A stretch of DNA of 34,137 nt from Persebacter sp051008975 (lineage in GTDB: Bacteria > Pseudomonadota > Gammaproteobacteria > Tethybacterales > Persebacteraceae), in assembly GCA_051008975.1 (NCBI GenBank), contig JBPCXA010000148.1:1-34137 (forward strand), given 5' to 3'. The position numbers and the translations under genes were made by a program. The notes below the pieces were generated by a model. It ran no database searches. It saw only the letters and a program-made list of their open reading frames with translations, and was not told the origin of the DNA. Positions 8,263-16,311 of the stretch are shown here, piece after piece; position 1 is the stretch's first letter; each line of letters starts with the position of its first letter.

Positions 8263-10089
8263 TCATTCCGCCGCCGGTTCAATTTCCACCAGCACTTCGT
8301 CGGGCGTCACGCGGTCGCCCTTTTCCGCCAGCACGCTCAACACCACGCCGTCCAGCGGCGATTGAATTTCGGTCTCCATTTTCATCGCCTCCACGACCAG
8401 CAGCGGCGCGCCCTTTCGCACCGTCTCGCCGGGGACGGCATGCACCGCCGTCACCGTCGCCGGCATGGACGAAGTGATATGCCCCGGCTTGGTCGGCGGC
8501 GGACGCCGTCCGACTTCGCGCCGCGCCCCCGCGCCGCCTTCGTCCGCCGCCGCCAGCGTTTCCAGCAGTACTTCTTCGGGCATCCCGTCAATCGTCAAAT
8601 ATACCGGCCGCTGTCCGGCGTTTTTATGCCCCATTCCGGTCAGCGCGATGTGATAGGTTTCGCCATGCACCGCCAGACGAAATTCGGACGGAGACGGCTC
8701 GCCGCCGCCCGCCCCGCCGCCCGCGCCCCGCGCCGCCAAAGGCGGCGGACGCAACTGCCCCGCCGCGCGCTCCTGCAAAAAAATCGCGCCCAAATCGGGG
8801 AACATCGCAAAAGTCAGCACATCCTCGTCGCTTTGCGCCGCCGGGGCGCTGTCGGCGCGAATCCGCTCCAACTCGTTTTCCGGCGGAGAATACGGCGCGG
8901 GCGGCTCGTCGCCCACCGCCAGCCGTCGCACCTTCGCCGAAACCGCGCCGGGAATTTTTCCGTAATGTCCGCGGAAATAATTCTTCACCTCGTTGGAGAC
9001 GATTTTGTAGCGCCGCCCGGCGACGACATTCAACACCGCCTGCGCGCCGACAATTTGCGAAGTGGGCGTCACCAGCGGCGGATAGCCGAGATCGGCGCGC
9101 ACCTTCGGAATTTCGGCGAGGACGTCGTCCATTTTGTCCGGCATATTCTGTTCGCGCAGCTGCCCGCCGAGATTGGAAATCATCCCGCCCGGTACATGAT
9201 GTTCCAGCACCCGCGGATCGAAACCGGTATGCTCGCTTTCAAACTGCCAGTATTTCGGGCGGATATAGCGGAAATAATCGGCGACCGTGCGCAAATGTTT
9301 TTCCGCCAGCCCGGCGCGAAATCCGTTCTCGCGCAGCAGCGAATGCATCGTCTCGGTCGGCGGATGACTCGCGCCGCCGGCGAACGGCGAAATTACCGTG
9401 TCCACCACGTCGGCGCCCGCCTCCGCCGCGCGCAGCAGACAAAACGGCGCCAATCCGGAAGTGGAATGACTGTGAACATGCACCGGCAAATTCGTCCGTT
9501 CCTTAATCGCCGCGACAAGATCGCCGCAGGCCGCGGGGGTCATAATTCCCGCCATATCCTTCACCGCGACGCTGTCGCAGCCGGCTTCCGCCAGCCGCTC
9601 CGCCAGCGCGACGAATCCCGCCGCCGAATGCACCGGACTCGCGGTGTAGCAGACCGTCCCCTGCGCGTGTTTGCCCGCCTTTTTTACCGCCGCGACGGCG
9701 TCCGCCATATTGTCAAAATCGTTCATCGCGTCAAAAATGCGGAATACATCCATCCCGTTGTCGGCCGCCTTGCGCACGAAAAGTTCCACGACATCCCGCG
9801 CATACGGGCGATAGCCGAGCAAATTGCGACCGCGCAGCAGCATTTGCAAACGGGTGCCGGGCAGGGCGCGACGCAAACGACGCAGCCGCTCCCACGGATC
9901 CTCGCGCAAAAACCGCACGCAGGCGTCAAAAGTCGCGCCGCCCCACGCCTCCAAAGACCAAAATCCGGCGGCGTCCAACTCGCCGCAAATCGGCAGCATA
10001 TCCTCGGTGCGCATCCGCGTCGCCAGCATCGACTGATGCCCGTCCCGCAGCACCAGTTCGGTGAAGCCAATTGTTTTGCCGCGTTTCAT
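8263..10089 (-). CDS. oadA: Biotin-dependent carboxyltransferase (OadA / pyruvate carboxylase subunit B type)
   Basis: Carboxyltransferase of oxaloacetate decarboxylase or of two-subunit pyruvate carboxylase. The N-terminal TIM barrel carries LRDGHQS, GGATFD, a VAVKDMAG segment and HVHSHST, which supply metal and substrate residues. A conserved PYC/OADA domain follows, then a glycine/proline linker and a C-terminal biotinyl domain with the biotinylation site EAMKMET. It is about 608 residues from ATG 10089. An upstream in-frame GTG at 10104 overlaps pyrF and is less likely. The pyrF stop lies 4 nt before the ATG, so the two are coupled. Neither OadB/OadG nor a biotin carboxylase is in the window, so decarboxylase and carboxylase roles cannot be separated. 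Confidence 0.9.
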   Translation of the reverse strand: MKRGKTIGFTELVLRDGHQSMLATRMRTEDMLPICGELDAAGFWSLEAWGGATFDACVRFLREDPWERLRRLRRALPGTRLQMLLRGRNLLGYRPYARDVVELFVRKAADNGMDVFRIFDAMNDFDNMADAVAAVKKAGKHAQGTVCYTASPVHSAAGFVALAERLAEAGCDSVAVKDMAGIMTPAACGDLVAAIKERTNLPVHVHSHSTSGLAPFCLLRAAEAGADVVDTVISPFAGGASHPPTETMHSLLRENGFRAGLAEKHLRTVADYFRYIRPKYWQFESEHTGFDPRVLEHHVPGGMISNLGGQLREQNMPDKMDDVLAEIPKVRADLGYPPLVTPTSQIVGAQAVLNVVAGRRYKIVSNEVKNYFRGHYGKIPGAVSAKVRRLAVGDEPPAPYSPPENELERIRADSAPAAQSDEDVLTFAMFPDLGAIFLQERAAGQLRPPPLAARGAGGGAGGGEPSPSEFRLAVHGETYHIALTGMGHKNAGQRPVYLTIDGMPEEVLLETLAAADEGGAGARREVGRRPPPTKPGHITSSMPATVTAVHAVPGETVRKGAPLLVVEAMKMETEIQSPLDGVVLSVLAEKGDRVTPDEVLVEIEPAAE

Positions 10090-10093
10090 TTCC

Positions 10094-10810
10094 CTATTGT
10101 ACACCGCCGTCCGCCGCGGCGGCGATTTCGCGGACGATATTTCGCGCCGCCGCGCGCGGATCGGCGGCGTCGCGAATCGGACGTCCGACGACGAGATAAT
10201 CGCCGCCGTCGCGGACGATTTGCGCCGGAGACGCGGTTCTTTTTTGATCGTCCGCCGCGCGATTCGTCGCCGGACGGACGCCGGGGACGACCAAAATCAG
10301 TTTGCCGTCCGTCGCCGCGCGCAAACTCCGCACTTCCCATCCGGACGACACCGCGCCGTCGCAGCCGCAGGCGAGTGCCCGCCCGGCGCGCGACAATACC
10401 AAAGAACGCGCGTCGCCGGCGAATCCCAAATCGCGCAAATCGTCATCGCTCAAACTCGTCAATACGGTGACCGCCAGCACCCGCAAACGCGCGCCGGACG
10501 CCGCCTTTACCGCCGCGCGCATGATCGCGTCGTCGCCGTGGACGGTGAGAAAATCGGCGTCCGATTCGGCGATTTGCGCGGTCGCGCGCGCCACCGTCTC
10601 CGGCACGTCAAACAATTTCAAGTCGGCGAATACGCGGCAGCCGCGTTTTTTTAATTCCGAAATCAGCGGGCGCCCCTCTCCGGCGGCGAACAGTTCCAGC
10701 CCGATTTTATAAAACGAAACGGAATCGCCGAGCGCGTCCGCCAGCGCCAGCGCGTCCCGCGCGCGCGGCACATCCAGCGCGACAATCAACCGTTCCTCCG
10801 CGGCGGGCAT
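10094..10810 (-). CDS. pyrF: Orotidine 5'-phosphate decarboxylase
   Basis: Last step of UMP synthesis. The 238-residue TIM-barrel protein begins LIVALDVP and has KIGLELF, the catalytic DLKLFDVP (Asp-x-Lys-x-x-Asp) and the phosphate-binding VVGRPI near the end. It is complete at family length. A TATAAT box with the TGn extension lies 6 nt before the ATG and there is no Shine-Dalgarno, so a leaderless mRNA is predicted. It is the first gene of a two-gene unit with oadA and divergent from the restriction-modification operon. Confidence 0.95.
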   Translation of the reverse strand: MPAAEERLIVALDVPRARDALALADALGDSVSFYKIGLELFAAGEGRPLISELKKRGCRVFADLKLFDVPETVARATAQIAESDADFLTVHGDDAIMRAAVKAASGARLRVLAVTVLTSLSDDDLRDLGFAGDARSLVLSRAGRALACGCDGAVSSGWEVRSLRAATDGKLILVVPGVRPATNRAADDQKRTASPAQIVRDGGDYLVVGRPIRDAADPRAAARNIVREIAAAADGGVQ

Positions 10811-10816
10811 TCCGGC

Positions 10817-10825
10817 ATTATATCA
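10817..10825 (-). promoter_or_regulatory. Extended -10 promoter of pyrF, leaderless layout
   Basis: TGATATAAT on the minus strand ends 6 nt before the pyrF ATG. Its -10 hexamer is perfect and carries the TGn extension. The start point would fall on or next to the A of the ATG. Confidence 0.65.
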
Positions 10826-10896
10826 GCCGCATTCCCGCGCGGCGTTTTATCGCGCGAACATTGTCCGTCCGGAGCCGGAATCCGCCGCCGATGATT

Positions 10897-10902
10897 TACA
10901 AT
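10897..10902 (+). promoter_or_regulatory. Putative -10 box upstream of the R-M operon
   Basis: TACAAT, 8 nt before a nine-codon ORF (10911-10937, MKEFRMHD) and about 92 nt before the methyltransferase start. No clear -35 is seen. Confidence 0.4.
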
Positions 10903-10910
10903 ATATCGCG

Positions 10911-10937
10911 ATGAAAGAATTTCGCATGCATGATTGA
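10911..10937 (+). CDS. Possible leader peptide ahead of R-M genes
   Basis: ATG followed by eight sense codons (MKEFRMHD, counting Met) and TGA. It starts 8 nt after a TACAAT box, the same layout as the leaderless genes in this window, and is in the same frame as the methyltransferase 58 nt downstream. It could be a regulatory uORF or chance; there is no homology to lean on. Confidence 0.25.
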   Translation: MKEFRMHD

Positions 10938-10994
10938 TTCCGATTCCGCCGTCCGCCCCGGAACCGACCGCGACGAACGCGGGCGGGCGGCGCG

Positions 10995-12305
10995 ATGTTA
11001 AAAACCCGCCATCGGATAGTCATCGGCGACGCGCGGCGGATGGACGAGGTCGCCGACAACTCCGTGCATCTCATCGTCACCTCGCCCCCCTACTGGCAGT
11101 TGAAGGACTACGGCGAAGACGCGCAAATCGGATACAACGATTCCTATCAGGATTACATTAATCATCTCGGGCTGGCGTGGGCGGAATGCCGGCGGACGCT
11201 GGAAAACGGCTGCCGTCTGTGCGTCAACATCGGCGACCAATTCGCGCGCGCGGCCTATTACGGCAGATACAAGGTGATTCCGATCAAGATTGAAGTCGTC
11301 AAATGTTGCGAGGCGCTGGGAATGGATTATATGGGGACGATCATCTGGCAAAAGACGACGACCGCCAACCCCAGCGGCGGCGGCGCGGTGATGGGATCGT
11401 ATCCGTATCCGCGCAACGGCGTCGTCAAAATTGACCACGAATCCATTCTGTTGTTCAAAAAGACCGGCGCGCCGCCGCGCCGCGCAATCGACAAGCGGTT
11501 GAAGGAACGGTCCAAACTGACCGCCGCGGAATGGAATACGTATTTTTCGGGGCATTGGAATTTTCCCGGCGCGCGCCAGCGCGGCCATGTCGCGATGTTT
11601 CCCCCCGAATTGTCGAATCGTCTGATTAAGATGTTCTCTTTCGCCGGCGACGTCGTTATGGATCCTTTTCTCGGCAGCGGCACGACTTCGCTTTCCGCGA
11701 TGAATTTGGGGCGGCACTCGGTCGGCTACGAAATCAACGGCGGCTACGAAAACATCATCCGTCAAAAATTGCGCGCCGCCGAAAGCGCGTCCATGGCGGA
11801 CGCGGAATTTATGCGCGCCCGCGCCGTCCCCGGCGAGGACGAACTGCGCGAAAAAATCGCCTCGCTGCCGTATGTTTTTTATGACGGCGCGCCGATGAAA
11901 CGAAGGGCGGATCCCAAAAAGTTCCACTTCGGCTCCAAACTGGACGGCGAAGGCGGCGGAAGCCGGCGCGAAAATTTTTATCGCGTCCGCGCGGTCGTCG
12001 GCCCCGACAAGCTGTTGCTCGGCAACGGCGCGACAATCCGCCTGCTGGGAATTGCGCCGCTGAAACAAAAGGCGGCGGCGGCGACGGCGATGTTGCGCGA
12101 AAAAACGCGCGGCAGGACGGTCTTTTTAAGATCCGACCGGGAACGGCGCGACCCGGAGGGCAATCCGCTCTGTTATCTGTATTTGGCGAACAAGACGTTC
12201 CTCAACGCGCATTTAATCAAGGCCGGCGTGGCGGCGGCGGACCGGACGGCCGCGCACCGCCATCTGAACAAATTCATCAAGTATCAGGAGGAGTGCAATG
12301 GCTAA
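10995..12305 (+). CDS. DNA methyltransferase with degenerate SNase-like tail
   Basis: Modification enzyme of a type II system. TSPPYW (residues 29-34, motif IV) precedes DPFLGSGTT (223-231, motif I), the order of beta-class enzymes; SPPY favours N4-cytosine methylation. Residues 1-260 form the catalytic part. The tail (about 325-430) resembles a staphylococcal-nuclease/TNase fold: a VxGPDKLLL strand, IRLLGIAP, a VFLRSDRERRDPEGNPLCYLYL stretch (in two pieces) and NAHLIKAGVA. At the places of nuclease Asp40 and Glu43 it has A354 and K357, and Asn replaces the Arg87-like position, so cleavage is unlikely; a DNA-binding role is inference. The ATG at 10995 has no strong Shine-Dalgarno. The last 8 bp overlap the endonuclease gene. 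Confidence 0.85.
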   Translation: MLKTRHRIVIGDARRMDEVADNSVHLIVTSPPYWQLKDYGEDAQIGYNDSYQDYINHLGLAWAECRRTLENGCRLCVNIGDQFARAAYYGRYKVIPIKIEVVKCCEALGMDYMGTIIWQKTTTANPSGGGAVMGSYPYPRNGVVKIDHESILLFKKTGAPPRRAIDKRLKERSKLTAAEWNTYFSGHWNFPGARQRGHVAMFPPELSNRLIKMFSFAGDVVMDPFLGSGTTSLSAMNLGRHSVGYEINGGYENIIRQKLRAAESASMADAEFMRARAVPGEDELREKIASLPYVFYDGAPMKRRADPKKFHFGSKLDGEGGGSRRENFYRVRAVVGPDKLLLGNGATIRLLGIAPLKQKAAAATAMLREKTRGRTVFLRSDRERRDPEGNPLCYLYLANKTFLNAHLIKAGVAAADRTAAHRHLNKFIKYQEECNG

Positions 12306-12927
12306 GGAGTGGATATTGAACAGCGCGACGAACCGGTTTCAATTGAACTTCAAGCGCAATGTCGGCGCGGTGTCGGAGGCGATACGCCGATGCGCGCCCA
12401 AGACGATCGACGAATGGCGCGGGTATTATTTCCGCAATGTCCGCGACCGCGCGCACATAGAGGAACTGGGGCGCAAATTGTACGTCAAAATTACGGAGGT
12501 CGTGGCCTCCGAAATTGACGCCGTCACCGAACGCGACTGCATTGACTATGTTCTAAATCTGGTGATCGACCGGACCTACGACGGCTATGAAACCGAAATC
12601 AGAACCGTCTACGGCCAACTGGAACGTCTCCTCGGATGCGCGATTGAAGCGGCGCCCGACGAATGGGACAGACTATACAACGTCGACTTTTTCGCGCGGG
12701 CGGGGAAAAATTTTGTCGGCATCCAAATTAAGCCGGTCTCCGGCGCGTCCCACATATCGCAAATCCATAAGGAACGCGCCCTGCAAAAAAAGACGCACGC
12801 GCGCTTCCGCCAGAAATTCGGCGGCGACGTCTTTTATGTCTTTTCCGAAAAACAAAACGGAGAAAAGGTCATTCAAAACCCGGAAGTCGCGGAGCAAATC
12901 AAACGGGAAATCGCGCGTCTGAAATGA
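12298..12927 (+). CDS. Type II restriction endonuclease, MjaI family
   Basis: The N-terminus (KEWILNSATNRF, then VSEAIRRCAPK and EWRGYYFRNV) matches my recollection of the MjaI family, whose prototype cuts CTAG. A PD-(D/E)xK-like core is visible: D130 in NVDFF, then Q143-x-K145 in GIQIKPV. The Gln in place of Glu is a known variant of the fold. It is 209 residues, close to family size. A Shine-Dalgarno AGGAGG lies inside the preceding methyltransferase gene and the two overlap by 8 bp, so they are co-translated. Specificity is inferred from the family and by the lack of CTAG in the window. It converges on tolA. Confidence 0.8.
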   Translation: MAKEWILNSATNRFQLNFKRNVGAVSEAIRRCAPKTIDEWRGYYFRNVRDRAHIEELGRKLYVKITEVVASEIDAVTERDCIDYVLNLVIDRTYDGYETEIRTVYGQLERLLGCAIEAAPDEWDRLYNVDFFARAGKNFVGIQIKPVSGASHISQIHKERALQKKTHARFRQKFGGDVFYVFSEKQNGEKVIQNPEVAEQIKREIARLK

Positions 12928-12971
12928 CGTTTTTTTTCGTTCGCCACTTTGCCGCGCATTCCGCAAAAAGA

Positions 12972-13739
12972 TTATTGCGGCGTGATCAGCAGGCGCAGAT
13001 GGCGGAACTCTTCCAGCAGCCCCGGTTCTTTCGGCATCGGCAGCGGCGACGCCTTCAATACCGCGCGATACGCCGCCTCGTCGTATTCGGGAACGCCGCT
13101 CGATTCGGCGATCTCCGGCAAACCTATCAACTCGCCGCTCGCCTCCAAACGCACTTCCACCACGACTTCCAAACCGTCGACGCCCCGCGCTTCCGGCGGC
13201 GTAATCAAAAACGGGCGGATGCTGCTTTTTATGCGCCCGATATAACTGTCCCGCAATCGCGCCGTCCGCGCCTCGGCGGCGCGCGATTCGGCGGCTTCGC
13301 GTTCCGATTTTTCGCGTTCTTTTCGCGCGAGTTCCTCCTCCCGCTGTTCGGCGAGACGCGTACGCTCCTCTTCCTTCTCGCGTTCTTTTCGTTCGCGTTC
13401 CTCCCGTTCTTCTTTAAGACGTTTTTGTTCGGCGAGACGTTCGCGTTCTTCTTTTTCGCGTTTTTCCTCCTCGCGTTTTTTCTTCAACGCGATGTCGGCG
13501 GGCGGCGGTTCCGCCTTTTGCGGCAAAGGTTTCGGCGGCGGCGCGGGCGCGGGCGTCGGCGTAATTTCGGGGGACGGCGGCTGCCATACATACAAAACGG
13601 CGTCCGCCGCCGCTATTTCGCGCGGAAAACGAAAGTCCGCCCCGAAGGCGACGGCGGCGAAAAAAAACGCCAGCAAAAAAAACGCCTGCGCGGCGCTCGT
13701 CCATTTGCCGTCCTCGTCCAGTTCTTCCGGCGGCGTCAT
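12972..13739 (-). CDS. tolA: Envelope protein TolA
   Basis: Links the inner-membrane TolQ-TolR motor to Pal and the outer membrane during cell constriction. A single membrane helix spans about residues 16-35 (AQAFFLLAFFFAAVAFG). A proline-rich stretch follows, then a Lys/Glu/Arg-rich helix (about 85-170) of the TolA domain II type, and a C-terminal TonB/TolA-like domain (about 175-255) with VEVRLEASGELIG and YDEAAYRAVLKASPLP. It is shorter than E. coli TolA, mostly through a reduced helical domain. Its start overlaps the tolR stop. tolB and pal, which usually come next, are absent; the restriction endonuclease gene ends 44 bp away on the other strand. Confidence 0.9.
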   Translation of the reverse strand: MTPPEELDEDGKWTSAAQAFFLLAFFFAAVAFGADFRFPREIAAADAVLYVWQPPSPEITPTPAPAPPPKPLPQKAEPPPADIALKKKREEEKREKEERERLAEQKRLKEEREERERKEREKEEERTRLAEQREEELARKEREKSEREAAESRAAEARTARLRDSYIGRIKSSIRPFLITPPEARGVDGLEVVVEVRLEASGELIGLPEIAESSGVPEYDEAAYRAVLKASPLPMPKEPGLLEEFRHLRLLITPQ

Positions 13740-14161
13740 CGCTCGCCGTTCTTGACATTCAAGCCGATGCGCGAATAATTCAAGTCGCGCAAAATTCCGG
13801 ACAGTTCCATGACCTCCCCGAATTTTAATTCGGCGTCGGCGGAAATGACGACCGGCGCGTCCGGACGCAGCAGTTTTTCCTCGTCCAGTTTTTCCTTCAA
13901 TTCTTCCGCGTTCAACAGCGCGCTTTCGCCGCCGTGTTCGTGATCGATCAATTGAAACCGGTTGACGCCGGACGGTTTGTACACAATTTCCAGCACGCCC
14001 GCCTCCTGCGCCGGCAGCGGCTTGTCGCCGACCGACGGCAAATCCACCACGCCCTGATTAAACAGCGGCGCGGTGATCATAAAAATCACCAGCAGCACGA
14101 GCATCACGTCCAAATACGGAACGACATTAATGTCGCTGATCGGGCGGCGGCGTTTTTTCAC
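13736..14161 (-). CDS. tolR: Biopolymer transport protein TolR (ExbD/TolR family)
   Basis: Component of the proton-driven TolQ-TolR motor. The 141-residue protein has a cytoplasmic N-terminus (KKRRRPISDINVVPYLDVMLVLLVIFMITAP, in one membrane-spanning segment) whose Asp in YLDVMLVLL is the conserved proton-binding residue. A periplasmic domain follows. The family motif around NVVPYxDVMLVLLxIFM is intact. Start and stop overlap tolQ and tolA by four bases each (ATGA type), so the three are coupled. Assignment as TolR rather than ExbD rests on the operon. Confidence 0.95.
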   Translation of the reverse strand: MKKRRRPISDINVVPYLDVMLVLLVIFMITAPLFNQGVVDLPSVGDKPLPAQEAGVLEIVYKPSGVNRFQLIDHEHGGESALLNAEELKEKLDEEKLLRPDAPVVISADAELKFGEVMELSGILRDLNYSRIGLNVKNGER

Positions 14162-14823
14162 AGGTTGCGGTGCAGAATATTCAGATACTGGTTGGCGAAG
14201 TTCTCAAACCGCGCCTCCAATTGTTCCAGACGATGCGAAAAATAGTTGTAGGCGACCAGCGCCGGTATCGCCGCCAGCAATCCCATCGCCGTCGCCACCA
14301 GCGATTCGGCGATCCCCGGCGCCACCAGCGCCACCGTCGCCCGCGACGTCTCGGTCAGCGCCTGAAACGCGTTGATAATCCCCCACACCGTGCCGAGCAG
14401 TCCGATATACGGCGACACCCCGGCGGCGGTCGCCAAAAATTGCATGTGCCGTCCCCAAAATACGTTTTCGCGCTGCACCGCCGCGTCCATCGCGCGGCGT
14501 ACGCCGTCCAAAATTAAATTGACATTGTCGCCGCCGGTCTCGCACGCCTTCTTAAACTCCTCCTGCCCGTCCAAAAACACCCGCGACAACCCGCGCGTAC
14601 CATAGTCGCCCGCGCGCGCGCGCGCTTCCAGGGCGTCCAAGTCGCCGCCGTGCCAGAAATCCTCCTCGAATAAATTGCAGTCGTTCTCGTAGCCGCGCAG
14701 TCCGACGCGCTTGCGCAAAATCTTCCACACCGTCAAATATAAAATCAGCGCCAGCACCAGCAGAACCATCTGGGCGACCGGGCTGGCCTGCAAAATCAGC
14801 GCGAAAAATCCCCTATCCGACAT
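14158..14823 (-). CDS. tolQ: Proton channel protein TolQ
   Basis: Polytopic partner of TolR, of the MotA/TolQ/ExbB family. The first helix is at about residues 11-32, a large cytoplasmic loop follows, then two helices (about 130-155 and 163-190) with YIGLLGTVWGIINAF and GIAESLVATAMGLLAAIPA, the conserved pore-lining segments. It is 221 residues, the normal length. It overlaps ybgC by 11 bp upstream and tolR by 4 bp downstream. Confidence 0.95.
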   Translation of the reverse strand: MSDRGFFALILQASPVAQMVLLVLALILYLTVWKILRKRVGLRGYENDCNLFEEDFWHGGDLDALEARARAGDYGTRGLSRVFLDGQEEFKKACETGGDNVNLILDGVRRAMDAAVQRENVFWGRHMQFLATAAGVSPYIGLLGTVWGIINAFQALTETSRATVALVAPGIAESLVATAMGLLAAIPALVAYNYFSHRLEQLEARFENFANQYLNILHRNL

Positions 14824-15229
14824 GACGGTCTATTGTACCAGCAAGCGGCGGCGGCAGGGCGGCGGCGCGCAACGGCATGCCGGAAACGCATACCACCCGC
14901 GTCTCCGCCGTCGCCAACACCTCGCCGCCGCGCGACGCCGTCTGCGCGAAATCCGCGAACACCCGCCCCCGCCCGCGCGGACGCGCGTCCACCAAAAGCA
15001 CGTCGTCCAAAAACGCCGGACGCAAATACTCCATCCGAATCGTTCGCACCACAAACAACACGCCCCATTCCTCGCGCAGCCGCCGATGATCGAATCCGGC
15101 GCGGCGCATATATTCGCTGCGCGCGCGCTCGAAAAAACGCGCGTAGTTGCCGTAGTACACCACGCCGCCGGCGTCCGTATCCTCGTAATATACGCGCACT
15201 TCCAGCGCGCCGTCCGCCGCCGCCGTCAT
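14813..15229 (-). CDS. ybgC: Tol-Pal system acyl-CoA thioesterase YbgC
   Basis: Hotdog-fold thioesterase, 138 residues. YEDTDAGGVVYYGNY near the N-terminus contains the 4HBT catalytic Asp, and the following FFERARSEYMR is conserved in YbgC. In E. coli it associates with phospholipid-synthesis enzymes and is encoded first in the tol-pal operon, as here. Overlaps of 4 bp with ruvB and 11 bp with tolQ show a tight unit. It has no signal peptide. Confidence 0.92.
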   Translation of the reverse strand: MTAAADGALEVRVYYEDTDAGGVVYYGNYARFFERARSEYMRRAGFDHRRLREEWGVLFVVRTIRMEYLRPAFLDDVLLVDARPRGRGRVFADFAQTASRGGEVLATAETRVVCVSGMPLRAAALPPPLAGTIDRHVG

Positions 15230-16272
15230 TCGCCGCCCCCCAAAAGCGGCGCGTCCGCGCCGTCCAAACCCAAATGCCGCGACGCCGCCGGCAACGCCAC
15301 CCGCCCGCGCGGCGTCCGCGACAAAAATCCCTCCTTGATCAAATACGGTTCGATAAAATACTCCAAATTATCCGCCGTCTCCCCGATCGTCATCGCCAGC
15401 GTCTCCACGCCCGCCGGACCGCCGCGGAAATTGTACAGCAGCGCGCGCAAATAACGATTGTCCATCGCGTCCAGTCCCGCCTCGTCCACGCCCAGCATCG
15501 CCAGCGCCGCCGCCGCCGATTCGCCGCCGATTTCGCCGTCGCCCTCCACTTCGGCGAAATCGCGCGTACGCCGCAACAGACGATTGGCGATGCGCGGCGT
15601 CCGGCGGGCGCGGCGGGCGATTTCGGCGACGCCCGCTTCGGTCGCCCGCAGCCCCAAAATCTCCGCGCTGCGGCGGACAATCGCGCGCATGTCCTCGTCG
15701 TCGTAATACTCCAAACCGCAGTCAATCCCGAAACGGTCGCGCAGCGGCGAAGTCAGCCGCCCCGGACGGGTGGTCGCGCCGATCAGCGTAAAACGCGGCA
15801 AATCCAAACGCAGCGAGCGCGCCGTCGGCCCCTCGCCGATAATAATATCCAGCCGAAAATCTTCCAGCGCCGAATACATCGTCTCTTCAATCGCCGGATG
15901 CAGACGATGAATTTCGTCAATAAACAACACGTCGCCCGCCGCCAGCGCGGTCATCAAAGCCGCGATGTCGCCGGCGCGCTCCAACGCCGGGCCGGTCGTG
16001 GAATGCATTTTCCCCCCGCTTTCGGCGGCGATAATCGCGGCGAGAGTCGTCTTGCCGAGTCCGGGCGGACCGAAAAGCAGCACATGATCCAGCGCCTCGC
16101 CGCGATTTTTGGCGGCGGTGATAAACACGCCCAGCTGCCGCTTCACCGCCTTCTGCCCGATATATTCGGCGAGCGTTTTCGGACGCAGCGCGACATCGGG
16201 CGCGGCGTCGGCGAAATCGGAATCCTTCTCCGGAACGGCGGAATTTTCGGGCGGAAGATTGTCGGACGGCAT
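15226..16272 (-). CDS. ruvB: Holliday junction branch migration ATPase RuvB
   Basis: Hexameric AAA+ motor that drives branch migration with RuvA. N-terminal RPKTLAEYIGQ leads into Walker A GPPGLGKTTLA, Walker B DEIHRL and the sensor GATTRPGRLTSPLRDRFG, followed by the C-terminal winged helix (YLIKEGFLSRTPRGR). It is 348 residues and complete. ruvA and ruvC are not upstream. Instead a methyltransferase gene ends 39 bp before the start. A TATAAT box lies 7 nt before the ATG and no Shine-Dalgarno is visible, so a leaderless transcript driving the ruvB-ybgC-tolQRA operon is plausible. Confidence 0.96.
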   Translation of the reverse strand: MPSDNLPPENSAVPEKDSDFADAAPDVALRPKTLAEYIGQKAVKRQLGVFITAAKNRGEALDHVLLFGPPGLGKTTLAAIIAAESGGKMHSTTGPALERAGDIAALMTALAAGDVLFIDEIHRLHPAIEETMYSALEDFRLDIIIGEGPTARSLRLDLPRFTLIGATTRPGRLTSPLRDRFGIDCGLEYYDDEDMRAIVRRSAEILGLRATEAGVAEIARRARRTPRIANRLLRRTRDFAEVEGDGEIGGESAAAALAMLGVDEAGLDAMDNRYLRALLYNFRGGPAGVETLAMTIGETADNLEYFIEPYLIKEGFLSRTPRGRVALPAASRHLGLDGADAPLLGGGE

Positions 16273-16279
16273 GCCGGAA

Positions 16280-16285
16280 ATTATA
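16280..16285 (-). promoter_or_regulatory. Putative -10 box of ruvB operon, leaderless layout
   Basis: Perfect TATAAT on the minus strand, ending 7 nt before the ruvB ATG. No convincing -35. Confidence 0.55.
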
Positions 16286-16311
16286 CGCCCGTTAACCGCG
16301 AAAAAACGCGG

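Noticed and set aside
8137..10470. 777-codon open frame on the plus strand across oadA and pyrF
   Set aside because: It mirrors two clear genes, is His/Arg/Gln-rich without domains, and owes its length to GC-rich third positions.
10934..11161. Small plus-strand frame overlapping the start of the R-M methyltransferase
   Set aside because: It begins with TTG, is Pro/Arg-rich and overlaps a clear gene in another frame.
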